Part shown: piece after piece, positions 16,223 to 25,283 of the stretch | How positions within the stretch are numbered: position 1 is the first letter of the stretch | Layout of the letters: each line of letters starts with the position of its first letter | Assembly: GCF_900230185.1 (NCBI RefSeq) | Contig: NZ_OCSR01000001.1 | Location: forward strand, 5,394,001-5,458,000 | Reading direction: 5' to 3' | DNA from: Burkholderia sp. OK233 | GTDB taxonomy: Bacteria; Pseudomonadota; Gammaproteobacteria; Burkholderiales; Burkholderiaceae | Length of the DNA stretch: 64,000 nucleotides | Program-made: the position numbers and the translations under genes | Notes under the pieces: model-generated | The model's database searches: none | Told to the model about the DNA's origin: nothing | What the model saw: the letters and a program-made list of their open reading frames with translations, nothing else

Positions 16223-17713
16223 TCAACGTGAGGTTGCGTTCGATCTCTCTATCGGAAGGCTGAAGCTGAAGGTCACGCCGCGGGACACATTGCGCACGGC
16301 CCCAATCCGGCCCGCGTGTGCTTCCACGATCGACTTGCAGATTGCCAAACCCATGCCCATGCCTGTTTTCTTCGTGGTAAAAAACGGCTCGAAGATCTTC
16401 TCGAAGTTCACCTGCCCCGCACCGTGATCTTCCACATCGACCACCACATTGCCGGCATCGCGACGTGAGCGGATCACCAGCAGCCTCGGTCGCTCCTCCG
16501 TTGCCGCTAACGCTTCGATTGCGTTGCGCACGAGGTTGACGATCACCTGTTGAATCTGCACCGCATCCGCGCTGATTTTCGACACGTCTTCGCCGAGAAT
16601 GGTCTCGAGCGAAACCGCGTTGTGCTGGATGTCGTCAGCCATCAGCGTACATACCTGAAGAATCAGCTTGTTGACGTCGAGATCAACCTTTTGCGGAGCC
16701 GTATGCCTGAAAAGAGCGCGAATGCGGCTTACCACGTCTGCCGCGGCATTCGCGTCGCGCACGACCTGCTCGGCCGAGTATCGGGCTTCGTCGAGCCTGG
16801 GTGGCGTTGCAGCGAGCCATCGCACGCAGGCGTGCCCATGCGCCACGATGGCCTGGAGCGGCTGGTTGAGTTCGTGGGCAATGGAGGCGGAGAGTTCAGC
16901 CACAGCCGCGAGCCGCGACGCCTGCGCGAGCCTCTCCTGCGCGTCGCGCAAGGCCTTCGATAATTCCGCGCCGTCGTCGATGTCCACGTCGAGGCCGAAG
17001 AACTTCATCACTTGCGCGCCGGCCCCTTCCGTACCGCGGTGCTCCCGAGCCTGCTCGACGTCAATCCTTGAGAGTAGATCCGGCTCCGCCAATAACTGCT
17101 CGAGGAGTGCGACGAGATGATGCCGCACGCTTTCAGAACGGCGCGCGCCTTCCTCGATTGCAACGGCGAGTTCTGCCCACCGCGGTTGCCGATATTGCTC
17201 ACCCAGATAGGTCCGCACAATAGTCTGCGCAATGAAATCGAAGTGATCCAGCAGATACAGCGAGACGTCGGCCAGAAGTTCTTTGGCAATACGCTCGTCC
17301 AGCTCGCCGAGCGCGATGTAGGTGCTCCAGATTTCCCGCAACCCGAGGCGCAATGCCTGCAAATGGCTCTGCAGCGGCACACGTTGATGTTCACGTCGCT
17401 GGCTGATTTCCCGAAACACTTCCATGTCCTGCGCCGAGGGGAGTTCGCCCGACAACAGCGTCTCGAACCAGACTTTGGCCGACAGCGCGACCGATTCACG
17501 AACGTCCCGTTGCGCCGACGGTGCGAGCAACCTGTATCCATCCATCTGCGTCAGTATCGCCAGCGTGCGCTCGACGACATGCGTCAGATCAGCTGCGATC
17601 GAAACGGTTTTTTCCCGCAAGTAATCGCTGATTCTTGGAACATTGGCTAACACGGATAGACACCCATCAATAACGGACGCACGATTTCGAAAGACAAGGA
17701 GCGCCGAAGCCAC
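16223..17713 (-). CDS. histidine kinase with PucR/RsbRD-like N-terminal sensor
   Basis: A kinase of about 496 residues with no membrane segment. Residues 30-200 resemble the RsbRD/PucR N-terminal helical domain (FREISQRREHQRVPLQSHLQALRLGLREIW). The core has the phospho-acceptor His280 in SIAHELNQPLQAI, the N box VRNAIEAL, the G1-type EDHGAG and GMGMGLAICKSIVEAHAG. The HisKA type is that of FixL-like kinases and fits the FixJ-type regulator just downstream. The start is uncertain: the frame opens with GTG at 17713 and GTG or TTG codons follow over the first 25 codons. The gene is divergent from the LuxR/MalT regulator at 18062. The signal is unknown and probably cytoplasmic. Confidence 0.9.
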   Translation of the reverse strand: MASALLVFRNRASVIDGCLSVLANVPRISDYLREKTVSIAADLTHVVERTLAILTQMDGYRLLAPSAQRDVRESVALSAKVWFETLLSGELPSAQDMEVFREISQRREHQRVPLQSHLQALRLGLREIWSTYIALGELDERIAKELLADVSLYLLDHFDFIAQTIVRTYLGEQYRQPRWAELAVAIEEGARRSESVRHHLVALLEQLLAEPDLLSRIDVEQAREHRGTEGAGAQVMKFFGLDVDIDDGAELSKALRDAQERLAQASRLAAVAELSASIAHELNQPLQAIVAHGHACVRWLAATPPRLDEARYSAEQVVRDANAAADVVSRIRALFRHTAPQKVDLDVNKLILQVCTLMADDIQHNAVSLETILGEDVSKISADAVQIQQVIVNLVRNAIEALAATEERPRLLVIRSRRDAGNVVVDVEDHGAGQVNFEKIFEPFFTTKKTGMGMGLAICKSIVEAHAGRIGAVRNVSRGVTFSFSLPIERSNATSR

Positions 17714-18061
17714 GGCTTATACGGCTTATGTGACCTATACGGCTACGCGCCGACCGGTGCCGGCCGGACACCTGCAATGGGATTCGACGCGGCGTATCAT
17801 GGGGCGAAAAATGAGTCAGTCGTGGCGAGGCGCCAATGAGCTGCCTTGCAGTGATCGGCAGGCGCGTTGCCCTGGCCCGGGGCACGCTTCAATCTCAATC
17901 CGGTGCACGTATGGTCGCCTGGCGCGGCGCGACCTGCCATCCCCCAGATTGGGGAGAGTCCCACCCTCCCCCGGCCCGGGGGAGGCGCTTCTATAAATGG
18001 GGGGTGGCGGCAAGCACGCCTCCCAACAATTGGCTGGCTCAAAACAATGGGTGACTGAAAC
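17714..18061. promoter_or_regulatory. 348-base divergent intergenic region
   Basis: No convincing gene is present. It separates the leftward kinase from the rightward LuxR/MalT regulator and must carry both promoters. A 21-base palindrome lies at 17965-17985, with a smaller CCCC/GGGG dyad just before it (17942-17954). TATAAA at 17992-17997 is a possible -10 element for the rightward gene. The remainder shows nothing I can name. Confidence 0.45.
17965..17985. repeat. GC-rich 21-base palindrome
   Basis: CCTCCCCCGG at 17965-17974 and CCGGGGGAGG at 17976-17985 are perfect reverse complements around one central C. It lies just before a TATAAA. It may be an operator, a transcript hairpin or one copy of a REP-like element. 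Nothing else in this window matches it closely. Confidence 0.45.
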
Positions 18062-20818
18062 ATGCGTGTGACTGGAGAGACATCCGCGAGCGGACTGCAC
18101 CTTTTCCTCGCAACGAAGATCGTTCCGCCGCGCGTGCCGATAGATCTCATCGCGCGTCCGCGGCTCGCTGGCCTCGCCGAGCGCGCCGCGAACAAACGCC
18201 TCACCGTGATCAAGGCGCCCGCCGGATTCGGCAAAACTTCGCTGGCGCTCAGTTGGCTCGACCGGTTGCGCGCGAACGGTGCATTAGTGGCGTGGCTGTC
18301 GCTCGACACGGAAGACGATGAACCCGCGCGCTTCCTCAACTATCTGGCGCATGCGTTGCGGCATGCCTGCGACAAGGTCGGCGCCGCGGCGATCAGCCTG
18401 ACTGCCGACGCCGCGTTCGTCCCGTTGCACGCCGTCGTTTCCACACTGGTCAATGAGCTTGTCGAAGTCGATGACGAGGTTGTCCTGTTTCTGGACGACT
18501 ATCACCAGGTCAGCCTGCCTGCCGTACACGACGCGATGTCGTTCCTGATCGAAAAGACGCCGCCTCATGTGCATGTGGTCCTCTGCAGCCGCACCGATCC
18601 GCCGCTGCCGCTCGCGAGGCTGAGAGCAGGAGATGATCTGCTGGAAATCGACGGGTCGGTGTTGCGTTTCGACTTCGACGAAACGAGGCGCTTTGTCGAA
18701 CGCACGTTGCCCGGCACGCTGAACGCTTCGTACATCCAGACGCTCTTTGCGGGCACGGAGGGCTGGGCTGCGGCGCTGCGCATCCAGATGTCCATGCTAT
18801 CGCGCAAGGATGGCCAGGCGGTTCGGGAGCGTGATGCGCCATCCGGTACGTCGCGGCCGTTCGCCGCCTATATCGAGTACATGTTCGAGCGCCTGTCCCC
18901 CGACATGGTCGGGTTCATGCTGCGCACGTCGATACTCGACCGGTTGAGCGCGCCGCTCTGCGAGGCGGTAACGGGCCTGCGCGCGAGCCAGCCTATGCTG
19001 GACGAAATCGCCGGGGCGCAGTTGCTGTTGCAGGCGCTCGATGACAACGGGCAATGGTTCCGCTATCACCCTCTGATGGGCGAGTACTTGCGGGCCCAGC
19101 TCGAGGCACAGCACGCCGACGAGGTGGCGGAACTGCATTGCCGCGCGTGTGCGTGGTATGCCGATCAGGAGCTATGGGCGGAGGCCGTCAAACACGCGAT
19201 CGCCGCGGGCAGCACGGATAACGCGATTCGTCTGATGGAGCGATGCGCGATGGCGCTGGTCAAGAAAGGCGACCTGCTCACGCTACTCGACTTGCAGCGC
19301 CGCTTTCCCGCCGGTCTGGCCGGTGCACAGGTGAAGGTTACGCTGGCGATCGCCTGGGGCATGGCGCTCGCCATGCATTTCGAAGAGGCGCTCGCGATGC
19401 TGGATGCGGTCGAACATGACCTCGCGTCCGGCACGGGCGCCGAAGCCAAAGACATCCGGCGCGAATGCCAGGCGATCCGCTCGGTCGTCGCGGGCCTGCA
19501 GGACGATCCCGAGCGCGCACTCGTTATCGCTGAACCATGCATCGAGCGGCCGACCACCGATATCTGGACCACCAATGTGGCGTCCAACGTCGTGCGCTTC
19601 GCCCATTGGAAAGCCGGCAATCTCGAAGCGCTCTACGCAACGCCGTGGATGTCCTACTCAGCCGAGGAAAATCAGCGCAATCTGTACTCTTCGGTCTACC
19701 GGCAGTGCCTGCTGGGACATGCGGAAATGCAACAGTTGCACTTCGGGCTTGCCGAACGGTATTTCACGGAATCGATGCAACTGGCCGAACGGCATGCCGG
19801 TCCCGATTCGATCTCGGTGGCGCTATGCGCACCGATGATCGGCCAGATCTGGTACGAACAAGGCCGGCTGGACGAAGCTGAAACGCTGGTTGCCGGGTTG
19901 ATGCCGGTCATTGACGTTGCGGTCCTGCTCGATAGCGTGTTGATTGCCTATCGCCTCCTCATCCGGATCGCCGCCGCGCGTTCGGATGTGAGGCAGGCGT
20001 ACGCATTGCTCGATCGGGCCCAGGCGTTGAGTTGCGAACGTCAATGGGACCGCATGACCGCCGCCGCCCTTGTTGAACGCATACGGCTATATCTTGCGGA
20101 AGGCAGGATGGCCGAAGCGGCTGCGTGCGTCACGCAACTCGATCAGATGGCGGACTCCAACGCCCACCCTTCGCGTTCCATCTCGCTCGAGATCGAGAAC
20201 TATCGTGCATTCGGAGCGGCCGCTGTTGCCGCTGCCCAACAGCGGACCGAAGAAGCCACCGCGGCGCTGGGCGCCGCGCTGCAGAGCGCCGAACGACAAC
20301 ACGCGGATTTTCTGGCGATACGCCTGCGAACCATGCTTGCGCTGGTCTGGCTGGCGGCGAACGAACGCGCCCGTGCGATCGCGATGTTTCGCGAAGTCCT
20401 GAAGGTCGCCGTGCCCGCAGGCGTGTACCAATCCATTCTCGACGTGGGGCCGGACATCGGATTGCTGCTGGACGCCGTTCGTGAAGACGCGCGGCATACA
20501 GCGAACGCGGAGCAGACGGCGCACTTGAACGAGCTGATCGCCTACGTCGATCATTTGCTCGACGGCGCGCGGATTCTCTATCAGCCACGCGGCCACCGTC
20601 GACGCGATACCGAGCGCGGGTCGCTGAGTTCAAGGGAGCGCGAAATCGTCGACCTGATTGCCCACGGACAGTCGAACAAGGAAATCGCGAATGTGCTCGG
20701 GATCGGCGCTGAAACCGTCAAATCTCATCTGAAGAACGTCTTCATGAAACTCGGCGTCGATAAGCGCGCTCAAGCTGTTGCGCGTGCGCGGGACCTCGGT
20801 CTTGTGGGTTCAGACTAG
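18062..20818 (+). CDS. LuxR/MalT-family STAND-ATPase transcriptional regulator
   Basis: A 918-residue regulator. The P-loop KAPAGFGKTS is at residues 51-60 and the Walker B-like VVLFLDDYHQV near 139-149, followed by the winged and TPR-like helical region typical of MalT. The C-terminal LuxR helix-turn-helix is LSSREREIVDLIAHGQSNKE followed by ETVKSHLKNVF. These proteins bind ATP and an inducer, oligomerise and activate transcription. The C-terminal 370 residues are a close paralogue of the partial protein at 1-1158. It sits between two histidine kinase genes. The N-terminal SGLHLFLATKIVPPRVP motif is usual for this family and supports the ATG at 18062. Confidence 0.94.
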   Translation: MRVTGETSASGLHLFLATKIVPPRVPIDLIARPRLAGLAERAANKRLTVIKAPAGFGKTSLALSWLDRLRANGALVAWLSLDTEDDEPARFLNYLAHALRHACDKVGAAAISLTADAAFVPLHAVVSTLVNELVEVDDEVVLFLDDYHQVSLPAVHDAMSFLIEKTPPHVHVVLCSRTDPPLPLARLRAGDDLLEIDGSVLRFDFDETRRFVERTLPGTLNASYIQTLFAGTEGWAAALRIQMSMLSRKDGQAVRERDAPSGTSRPFAAYIEYMFERLSPDMVGFMLRTSILDRLSAPLCEAVTGLRASQPMLDEIAGAQLLLQALDDNGQWFRYHPLMGEYLRAQLEAQHADEVAELHCRACAWYADQELWAEAVKHAIAAGSTDNAIRLMERCAMALVKKGDLLTLLDLQRRFPAGLAGAQVKVTLAIAWGMALAMHFEEALAMLDAVEHDLASGTGAEAKDIRRECQAIRSVVAGLQDDPERALVIAEPCIERPTTDIWTTNVASNVVRFAHWKAGNLEALYATPWMSYSAEENQRNLYSSVYRQCLLGHAEMQQLHFGLAERYFTESMQLAERHAGPDSISVALCAPMIGQIWYEQGRLDEAETLVAGLMPVIDVAVLLDSVLIAYRLLIRIAAARSDVRQAYALLDRAQALSCERQWDRMTAAALVERIRLYLAEGRMAEAAACVTQLDQMADSNAHPSRSISLEIENYRAFGAAAVAAAQQRTEEATAALGAALQSAERQHADFLAIRLRTMLALVWLAANERARAIAMFREVLKVAVPAGVYQSILDVGPDIGLLLDAVREDARHTANAEQTAHLNELIAYVDHLLDGARILYQPRGHRRRDTERGSLSSREREIVDLIAHGQSNKEIANVLGIGAETVKSHLKNVFMKLGVDKRAQAVARARDLGLVGSD

Positions 20819-21151
20819 CCGCATGCCGAAGTTAGCGACATGAATATGTAATGGCGTCACCCGATTTGAAGTTTTAAATTTAGCTTTTTTCCTTATCTTT
20901 TCCCTGAGCTGCCTGACTGGCAGTTCCTGAAAAAGGCAACCATTCGCAATGGTATGACCTTTCTCCATTGCCTCGTCTTCGATTCGTGCCACCACGGTGT
21001 GCGCGACCAGACCTCGCAGTACGACGCCAAATAACCATCAATCCTCTCCGCTCAACTTGCAAGCCAGTGACCTTTTCGCTGGAAAATCCCGCCATTGATG
21101 TGAAAATGTGGAGTACCACTATCCAATACGTCGACGAACTCCGAGGTTGAT
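20819..21151. promoter_or_regulatory. 333-base upstream region of the PAS kinase
   Basis: No gene is seen. The region contains a TATGTAAT dyad (20835-20852), an AT-rich stretch (20870-20905) unlike the GC-rich surroundings, and the inverted repeat ACCATT/AATGGT at 20939-20953 with a three-base centre. These suggest a regulated promoter for the PAS kinase at 21152. I cannot place the transcription start. Confidence 0.45.
20835..20852. promoter_or_regulatory. TATGTAAT dyad, partial
   Basis: The right arm TATGTAAT (20845-20852) is perfect, the central AA is kept, and the left arm matches four of eight bases (ACAT). It lies 300 bases upstream of the PAS kinase. It belongs to the motif set described at 16066-16083. 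Confidence 0.4.
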
Positions 21152-23056
21152 ATGCTTACCGTGTTGATACCACGCTCGTCCCGGGTTGCCGCCCTCAGCG
21201 TCGCCATAGCCGGCGCGTCAGGCGTGGCAGGCTTACTCGAACCGGTCACGGCCTGCCTCGGCCTCGTAATGGTTGTTCTGGTCGCGCACTTTTTCGACCG
21301 CAGCCTTGGGCGTCTCGCCGCGGGTTTCGTCTCGCTCGGAATTGCCGGAACGATGTTGACTGCCGGTCACCCTCCTCTATCCTCCAGCTCGATCGGCCGT
21401 TGCGCCCTCGCAATCGGTGCGGCATGGCTTTGTGCCGAGCTGGTCTCCCGACGCCCCCGCCACTCCCAACAGCCAGACTCGACTACCCGCTGGTATGGAC
21501 TTTCGACGGATATCCACGAGCGGCAGATTTCTCAGGAGGTTCTTCGCACGGAAGAGCTCAATTTGCGAAGACTCGTCGACGTATTGCCCGCGATGATCTG
21601 GCGAGCTACACCGGAAGGAAAAGTCGACAGATGGAGTCGGCAAATGCTCGCCTTCATGGGAAAGACCGAGGAAGAATTCGACGGAGAAATGTTACTTCGT
21701 CTCATCCCGGAAGCAGACCGTCTTCGTGTCCGCTCGCGCTGGCGGCAAGCTGTCCACGAAGGTGTGTCGTATCAGGACACGTACCAGCTTGCAGGCGCCG
21801 ATGGGACACTGCGCTGGTATCTCGCTCGCGGCGAACCGTTTCGCGACGAAAGCGCACAGATCCTGCACTGGTACGGCGTATGTACGGATATCGACGATCT
21901 CAAACAAACGGAAGCCGTGCTCGAACAGCGGGAGCACCAGTTACACGAACTGATCGAGACCATCCCCGCGATGCTCTGGAGCAATGACCCACAAGGGGGG
22001 CTCACCTACATCAATCGGAAAATCGTCGAATTCGTTGGCCTGGATCTTTCGCAGCTCGCGGGCCCCGGCTATCAGGCAACCTGCCATCCTGACGACCTGG
22101 ACACCATGGTTCAAGCGTGGACACACTCGATCGAGACTGGTGAGCCGTACTGCCACGCTGCCCGGCTTCGCCGGAAAGACGGGATTTACCGGTGGTACCA
22201 GCATACGGGTGAAGCAATGAGGGACTCCGACGGCAACATAGTTCAATGGTATGGACTTAGTCTTGATATTGACGAACGCAAGCGTGCAGAGGACCGGCTC
22301 AGACACACTCAGGCTGAACTCGCCCGGGCAACCCAGATTGCCACCGTCGCAGAACTATCCGCCTCCATCGCACACGAACTCAATCAGCCTCTCACGTCCG
22401 TCATCGCCAACGCGCAGGCTTGCAATCGGTGGCTCGCAGCGTCCCCGCCCAATTTAAGTGAAGCCAGGACTTCCGCGGAAAGCGTCGTTCGAGATGCCCA
22501 TTCCGCCGACGAGACGATGAAAAGCATCCGCGCGCTGTTCAAGAGCCAATCATTCCAGAAGCGCAAGCGTAACGTGAAAGACATGGTCCTCGAATCCGTA
22601 CGGCTGCTACGGGAAGACGAAACCAGGCATACCGCCGACATCGACCTCGATTTGCCTGATGGCCTGCCGCCGGTGTTCGTCGACCAGATACAGATTCAGC
22701 AGGTCCTGCTCAATCTGATCACGAACGGAATAGAGGCCACGGAAAACTCGGGGCGCACATCCAGGATTCTCATTACCGCAAGGGCGCTTCACGACGGGTC
22801 CGTGCTACTCGAGGTGGTCGATAACGGTTCGGGCATCGTGGGTGGCGACAGCATATTCGACACATTCGTCACAACCAAGAGCAAGGGCATGGGCATCGGG
22901 CTTGCGGTGTCGCGCTCCATTATCGAAGCGCATGAGGGTTCTCTTACTGCCGCCAATAATCAGGGCTACGGATCGACCTTTAGCGTCGTCCTGCCAGTCC
23001 TGAACGACGACGCCGCGTACCCAGACGTCGAGATCAGTGGAGCGGCCAGTCACTGA
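21152..23056 (+). CDS. membrane-anchored PAS/PAC sensor histidine kinase
   Basis: A 634-residue kinase. The first 100 residues contain several hydrophobic segments (for example LGLVMVVLVAHFFDRSLGRL and the region that follows) and are probably a membrane sensor domain. Two PAS/PAC units follow at about residues 130-250 and 255-375, each ending in a PAC-type WYG(V/L)...DI segment. The HisKA domain has His408 in SIAHELNQPLTSVI. The ATPase has LITNGIEA, VDNGSGI and GMGIGLAVSRSI. No regulator gene is adjacent downstream; the FixJ-type and receiver-only proteins 5 kb away are possible partners. GAGG precedes the ATG. Confidence 0.93.
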   Translation: MLTVLIPRSSRVAALSVAIAGASGVAGLLEPVTACLGLVMVVLVAHFFDRSLGRLAAGFVSLGIAGTMLTAGHPPLSSSSIGRCALAIGAAWLCAELVSRRPRHSQQPDSTTRWYGLSTDIHERQISQEVLRTEELNLRRLVDVLPAMIWRATPEGKVDRWSRQMLAFMGKTEEEFDGEMLLRLIPEADRLRVRSRWRQAVHEGVSYQDTYQLAGADGTLRWYLARGEPFRDESAQILHWYGVCTDIDDLKQTEAVLEQREHQLHELIETIPAMLWSNDPQGGLTYINRKIVEFVGLDLSQLAGPGYQATCHPDDLDTMVQAWTHSIETGEPYCHAARLRRKDGIYRWYQHTGEAMRDSDGNIVQWYGLSLDIDERKRAEDRLRHTQAELARATQIATVAELSASIAHELNQPLTSVIANAQACNRWLAASPPNLSEARTSAESVVRDAHSADETMKSIRALFKSQSFQKRKRNVKDMVLESVRLLREDETRHTADIDLDLPDGLPPVFVDQIQIQQVLLNLITNGIEATENSGRTSRILITARALHDGSVLLEVVDNGSGIVGGDSIFDTFVTTKSKGMGIGLAVSRSIIEAHEGSLTAANNQGYGSTFSVVLPVLNDDAAYPDVEISGAASH

Positions 23057-23372
23057 GCGGAGCATGGCGCAGGAAGGTGAATGTGGGACGTCCTCCACAA
23101 TCATGTAATAGCGGCCCGCCAGTCTGCTACCTATCATCCAGTCAAGGTCGAGGGTTAGCTCTAACCCCGGCCCATCACATAAGACTGTGGGCCATCCACT
23201 GGTGCTGCATCACCAGAAATTGATCGCACACGGCATCTTTTCAGGCATTCGACGTCGCTACCTGACGGGAATACGCACGACGGTCGTTTGACGATGTCAT
23301 GGAGCGTTCTGTTGCGTTTCAGCTCCATTGCCGGAACTCATCTTTGTCTAACGAGAATCGAGGAACCGCATC
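23057..23372. promoter_or_regulatory. 316-base gap upstream of DUF3331 gene
   Basis: No gene is seen. It contains a TATGTAAT-like half-site (CATGTAAT, 23102-23109), a possible -10 CTATCAT at 23131-23137 and the dyad GGGTTAGCTCTAACCC at 23152-23167. Together these look like a regulated promoter for the DUF3331 gene at 23373. The rest shows nothing recognisable. Confidence 0.4.
23152..23167. promoter_or_regulatory. 16-base dyad GGGTTAG-CT-CTAACCC
   Basis: Seven-base arms GGGTTAG and CTAACCC flank a central CT. The two-base centre is too short for a stable RNA loop, so a DNA-binding site is more likely than a terminator. It lies close to the start point predicted from the CTATCAT element, where a repressor could act. 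The cognate protein is not known. Confidence 0.45.
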
Positions 23373-23765
23373 ATGCAAGCTCCCTTTGAAGCAGACAGAA
23401 CGTGGCAGTCAACAATGGCGCTCCTCTCGAACGAAAGCGAAATACAGGGACCGGTTGTGTCCAGCTGCTTCCGCCCGAAGGACAGCGAAAGCGATTTCCG
23501 CAAATGCGTCATCCGGGTTCTGGAGCGCCGCGGACGGACCTCGGCAACGCTCGCGTGGAGCGACGCGACGTCCTGCTGCTACGGCGAACAGCATTGGCGG
23601 CGCTGCGTTGCGAAGAAAACCGGGGTTTGCGCCCTGAGTGGCCAGGCCATTACAAGAGGCAATGCCGTGTATCGACCCAAGCGGGTTCAACCTTCACCAC
23701 GAAACATCGAAGCGATGATTCTGGCCACGGTCCTCGAAGCGGTCTCTCTGGAAGAAGGCTTCTGA
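23373..23765 (+). CDS. DUF3331 domain protein
   Basis: A 130-residue protein of unknown function. The conserved core is RKCVIRVLERR, then WSDATSCCYGEQHWRR, GVCALSGQAI and AVYRP followed by AMILATVLEAV. The same core occurs in the protein at 48265-48663. Conserved cysteines in ATSC and CALSG may bind metal, but the spacing does not match a known zinc finger. No membrane segment or signal peptide is present. It follows the PAS kinase on the same strand after a 316-base gap. GAGGAA precedes the ATG. The DUF3331 name is recalled from Burkholderia annotation, and the role is not known. Confidence 0.75.
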   Translation: MQAPFEADRTWQSTMALLSNESEIQGPVVSSCFRPKDSESDFRKCVIRVLERRGRTSATLAWSDATSCCYGEQHWRRCVAKKTGVCALSGQAITRGNAVYRPKRVQPSPRNIEAMILATVLEAVSLEEGF

Positions 23766-23813
23766 CGCTTGATATCCGGTCTAAGCGTTGAGCGGACCCG
23801 TTCCTGTCATCGG

Positions 23814-25283
23814 TCACCATCCGAACTTCGCTTCGATGCCCACATAGTCCGCATTGCGCGCCCCTAGCGCGCGGATCGAATCGCCGACTTCGAAGTGCAC
23901 CGCCTCCAGCGCGAGTGCAACGTTCGGGCTGACGAGCCAGTCGGCGCGAACCTGCGCATACATCCCCGTCCAGCGGGTTCCCTTTCCCGCCGTGCCGGGC
24001 ACCACGGCCATCCCCTGACCGTAAATCGCATCGGCTGTCGTTGCGCGCCACTGGAAACCGAGTGCCGTCAGTAACGTGACTTTCGGCGATACCTTGAAGG
24101 TGATCGACGGCTTCACGTGAATCAGGTTGCTGTAGCCGGTGTAGCCCGCCAGCGTGAAGTAGTAGCCGTTCGGAAACAGCGGATTGAAGGTTTCGACGCG
24201 TCCATCGCCCGGATGCCGGTCGCCCGATGCGCCGTCGATCTGCAAACCGAAACGCGGCGAACCCGCCACCGTTGCGACCGTATAGCCGCCCAGCAACCCA
24301 AACGCCCACGCGCCGATGGTGTCCTTGCCGACGTGCCCCGTCTGCATCATCGATTCGGCATCCCAATCGAACGGTGTGACCTTGCCCGCGTAACGCACGT
24401 CGAATACATCGCGATGCTCGGTGCCTGCCGCATCGAGAAAGCGTGCGTTGTCGCGGTTGTAGCGCGACCAGTATGCTGACAGATCGCCCGGCCCCGTGTT
24501 CGCACGTTCCACGCGTACGCCACTGAACGTGAGATGCCGGTTCGACACATCGTCGAAGGCCGTGACGTCGCGATTCTGCACAGGCTGCGTCATGTAGCCG
24601 ATGAAGCGCCACTTGTCGATTTCATAGTCGGCCCACAGCGCGTCGAACGCCTGACGCACGTTCGGCCCGTCGCGCACCGAGACGAACCGCTGCAAGTCGA
24701 ACGCCATCTCCTGCCGGCCGACGCGCGCCTTGAACGTGCCGCCGCCTACGCCATAAACGAACGCGACGAACGCCTGCTCGATGTCGAGCGGATTCTTGTC
24801 GACGGGCGAAACGGCATCCTTTCCGAAGGGCCGCGCATCCTCGAGTTGGAAAAACGCCTGCACATGCTGGCCGATGCGCGCATCGGCATGCACTTCGGCG
24901 CGCTCGATCACGTAGCTGTCGGGCCCCGCGGCGCCGAGCCCGAAGAGTGGCGTATTGTTCAGTTCGAAGCGTTCACGCAGGGTTGCGCCGAGCGACAGAT
25001 AGGTCGACGGATCCCTGCCGGGCGAGATGTACTTGAGCGCATCGAACGGCTCGCGCGGCACGCACGGATTTGCCAGCGCCGACCAGTCTTCCTGCCAGCG
25101 GTTGAACGATAGCGCTGACGGCCGCTTCGCGGTGCATTGAGGCGCAGCGGTCGCGCCGGCAACCGCAGCCGCCGCGTTATCGGCGGCGAACGCGTTCACG
25201 CCCTCTGCCCATCCGCACACCGCGAGCGCGGCGCAGGCAGCCGCCTTCGACATCTCGTGCCTCAGCGAGCGACGCTGCATCAT
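23814..25283 (-). CDS. AlgE-like outer-membrane channel (alginate_export family)
   Basis: A 489-residue protein with an N-terminal signal peptide (SKAAACAALAVCGWAEGVNAFAA) and a beta-barrel pattern of alternating residues to the end (VGIEAKFGW). Segments such as TLRERFELNNTPLFG, YVIERAEVHADARIG, FFQLEDARPFG and RVGRQEMAFD match the alginate-export-type outer-membrane family. Members in soil bacteria are often not linked to alginate and act as channels for other solutes. It overlaps the preceding VOC reading frame by four bases and is the last gene of the isochorismatase-amidohydrolase run, so it may transport that pathway's substrate. Confidence 0.85.
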   Translation of the reverse strand: MMQRRSLRHEMSKAAACAALAVCGWAEGVNAFAADNAAAAVAGATAAPQCTAKRPSALSFNRWQEDWSALANPCVPREPFDALKYISPGRDPSTYLSLGATLRERFELNNTPLFGLGAAGPDSYVIERAEVHADARIGQHVQAFFQLEDARPFGKDAVSPVDKNPLDIEQAFVAFVYGVGGGTFKARVGRQEMAFDLQRFVSVRDGPNVRQAFDALWADYEIDKWRFIGYMTQPVQNRDVTAFDDVSNRHLTFSGVRVERANTGPGDLSAYWSRYNRDNARFLDAAGTEHRDVFDVRYAGKVTPFDWDAESMMQTGHVGKDTIGAWAFGLLGGYTVATVAGSPRFGLQIDGASGDRHPGDGRVETFNPLFPNGYYFTLAGYTGYSNLIHVKPSITFKVSPKVTLLTALGFQWRATTADAIYGQGMAVVPGTAGKGTRWTGMYAQVRADWLVSPNVALALEAVHFEVGDSIRALGARNADYVGIEAKFGW

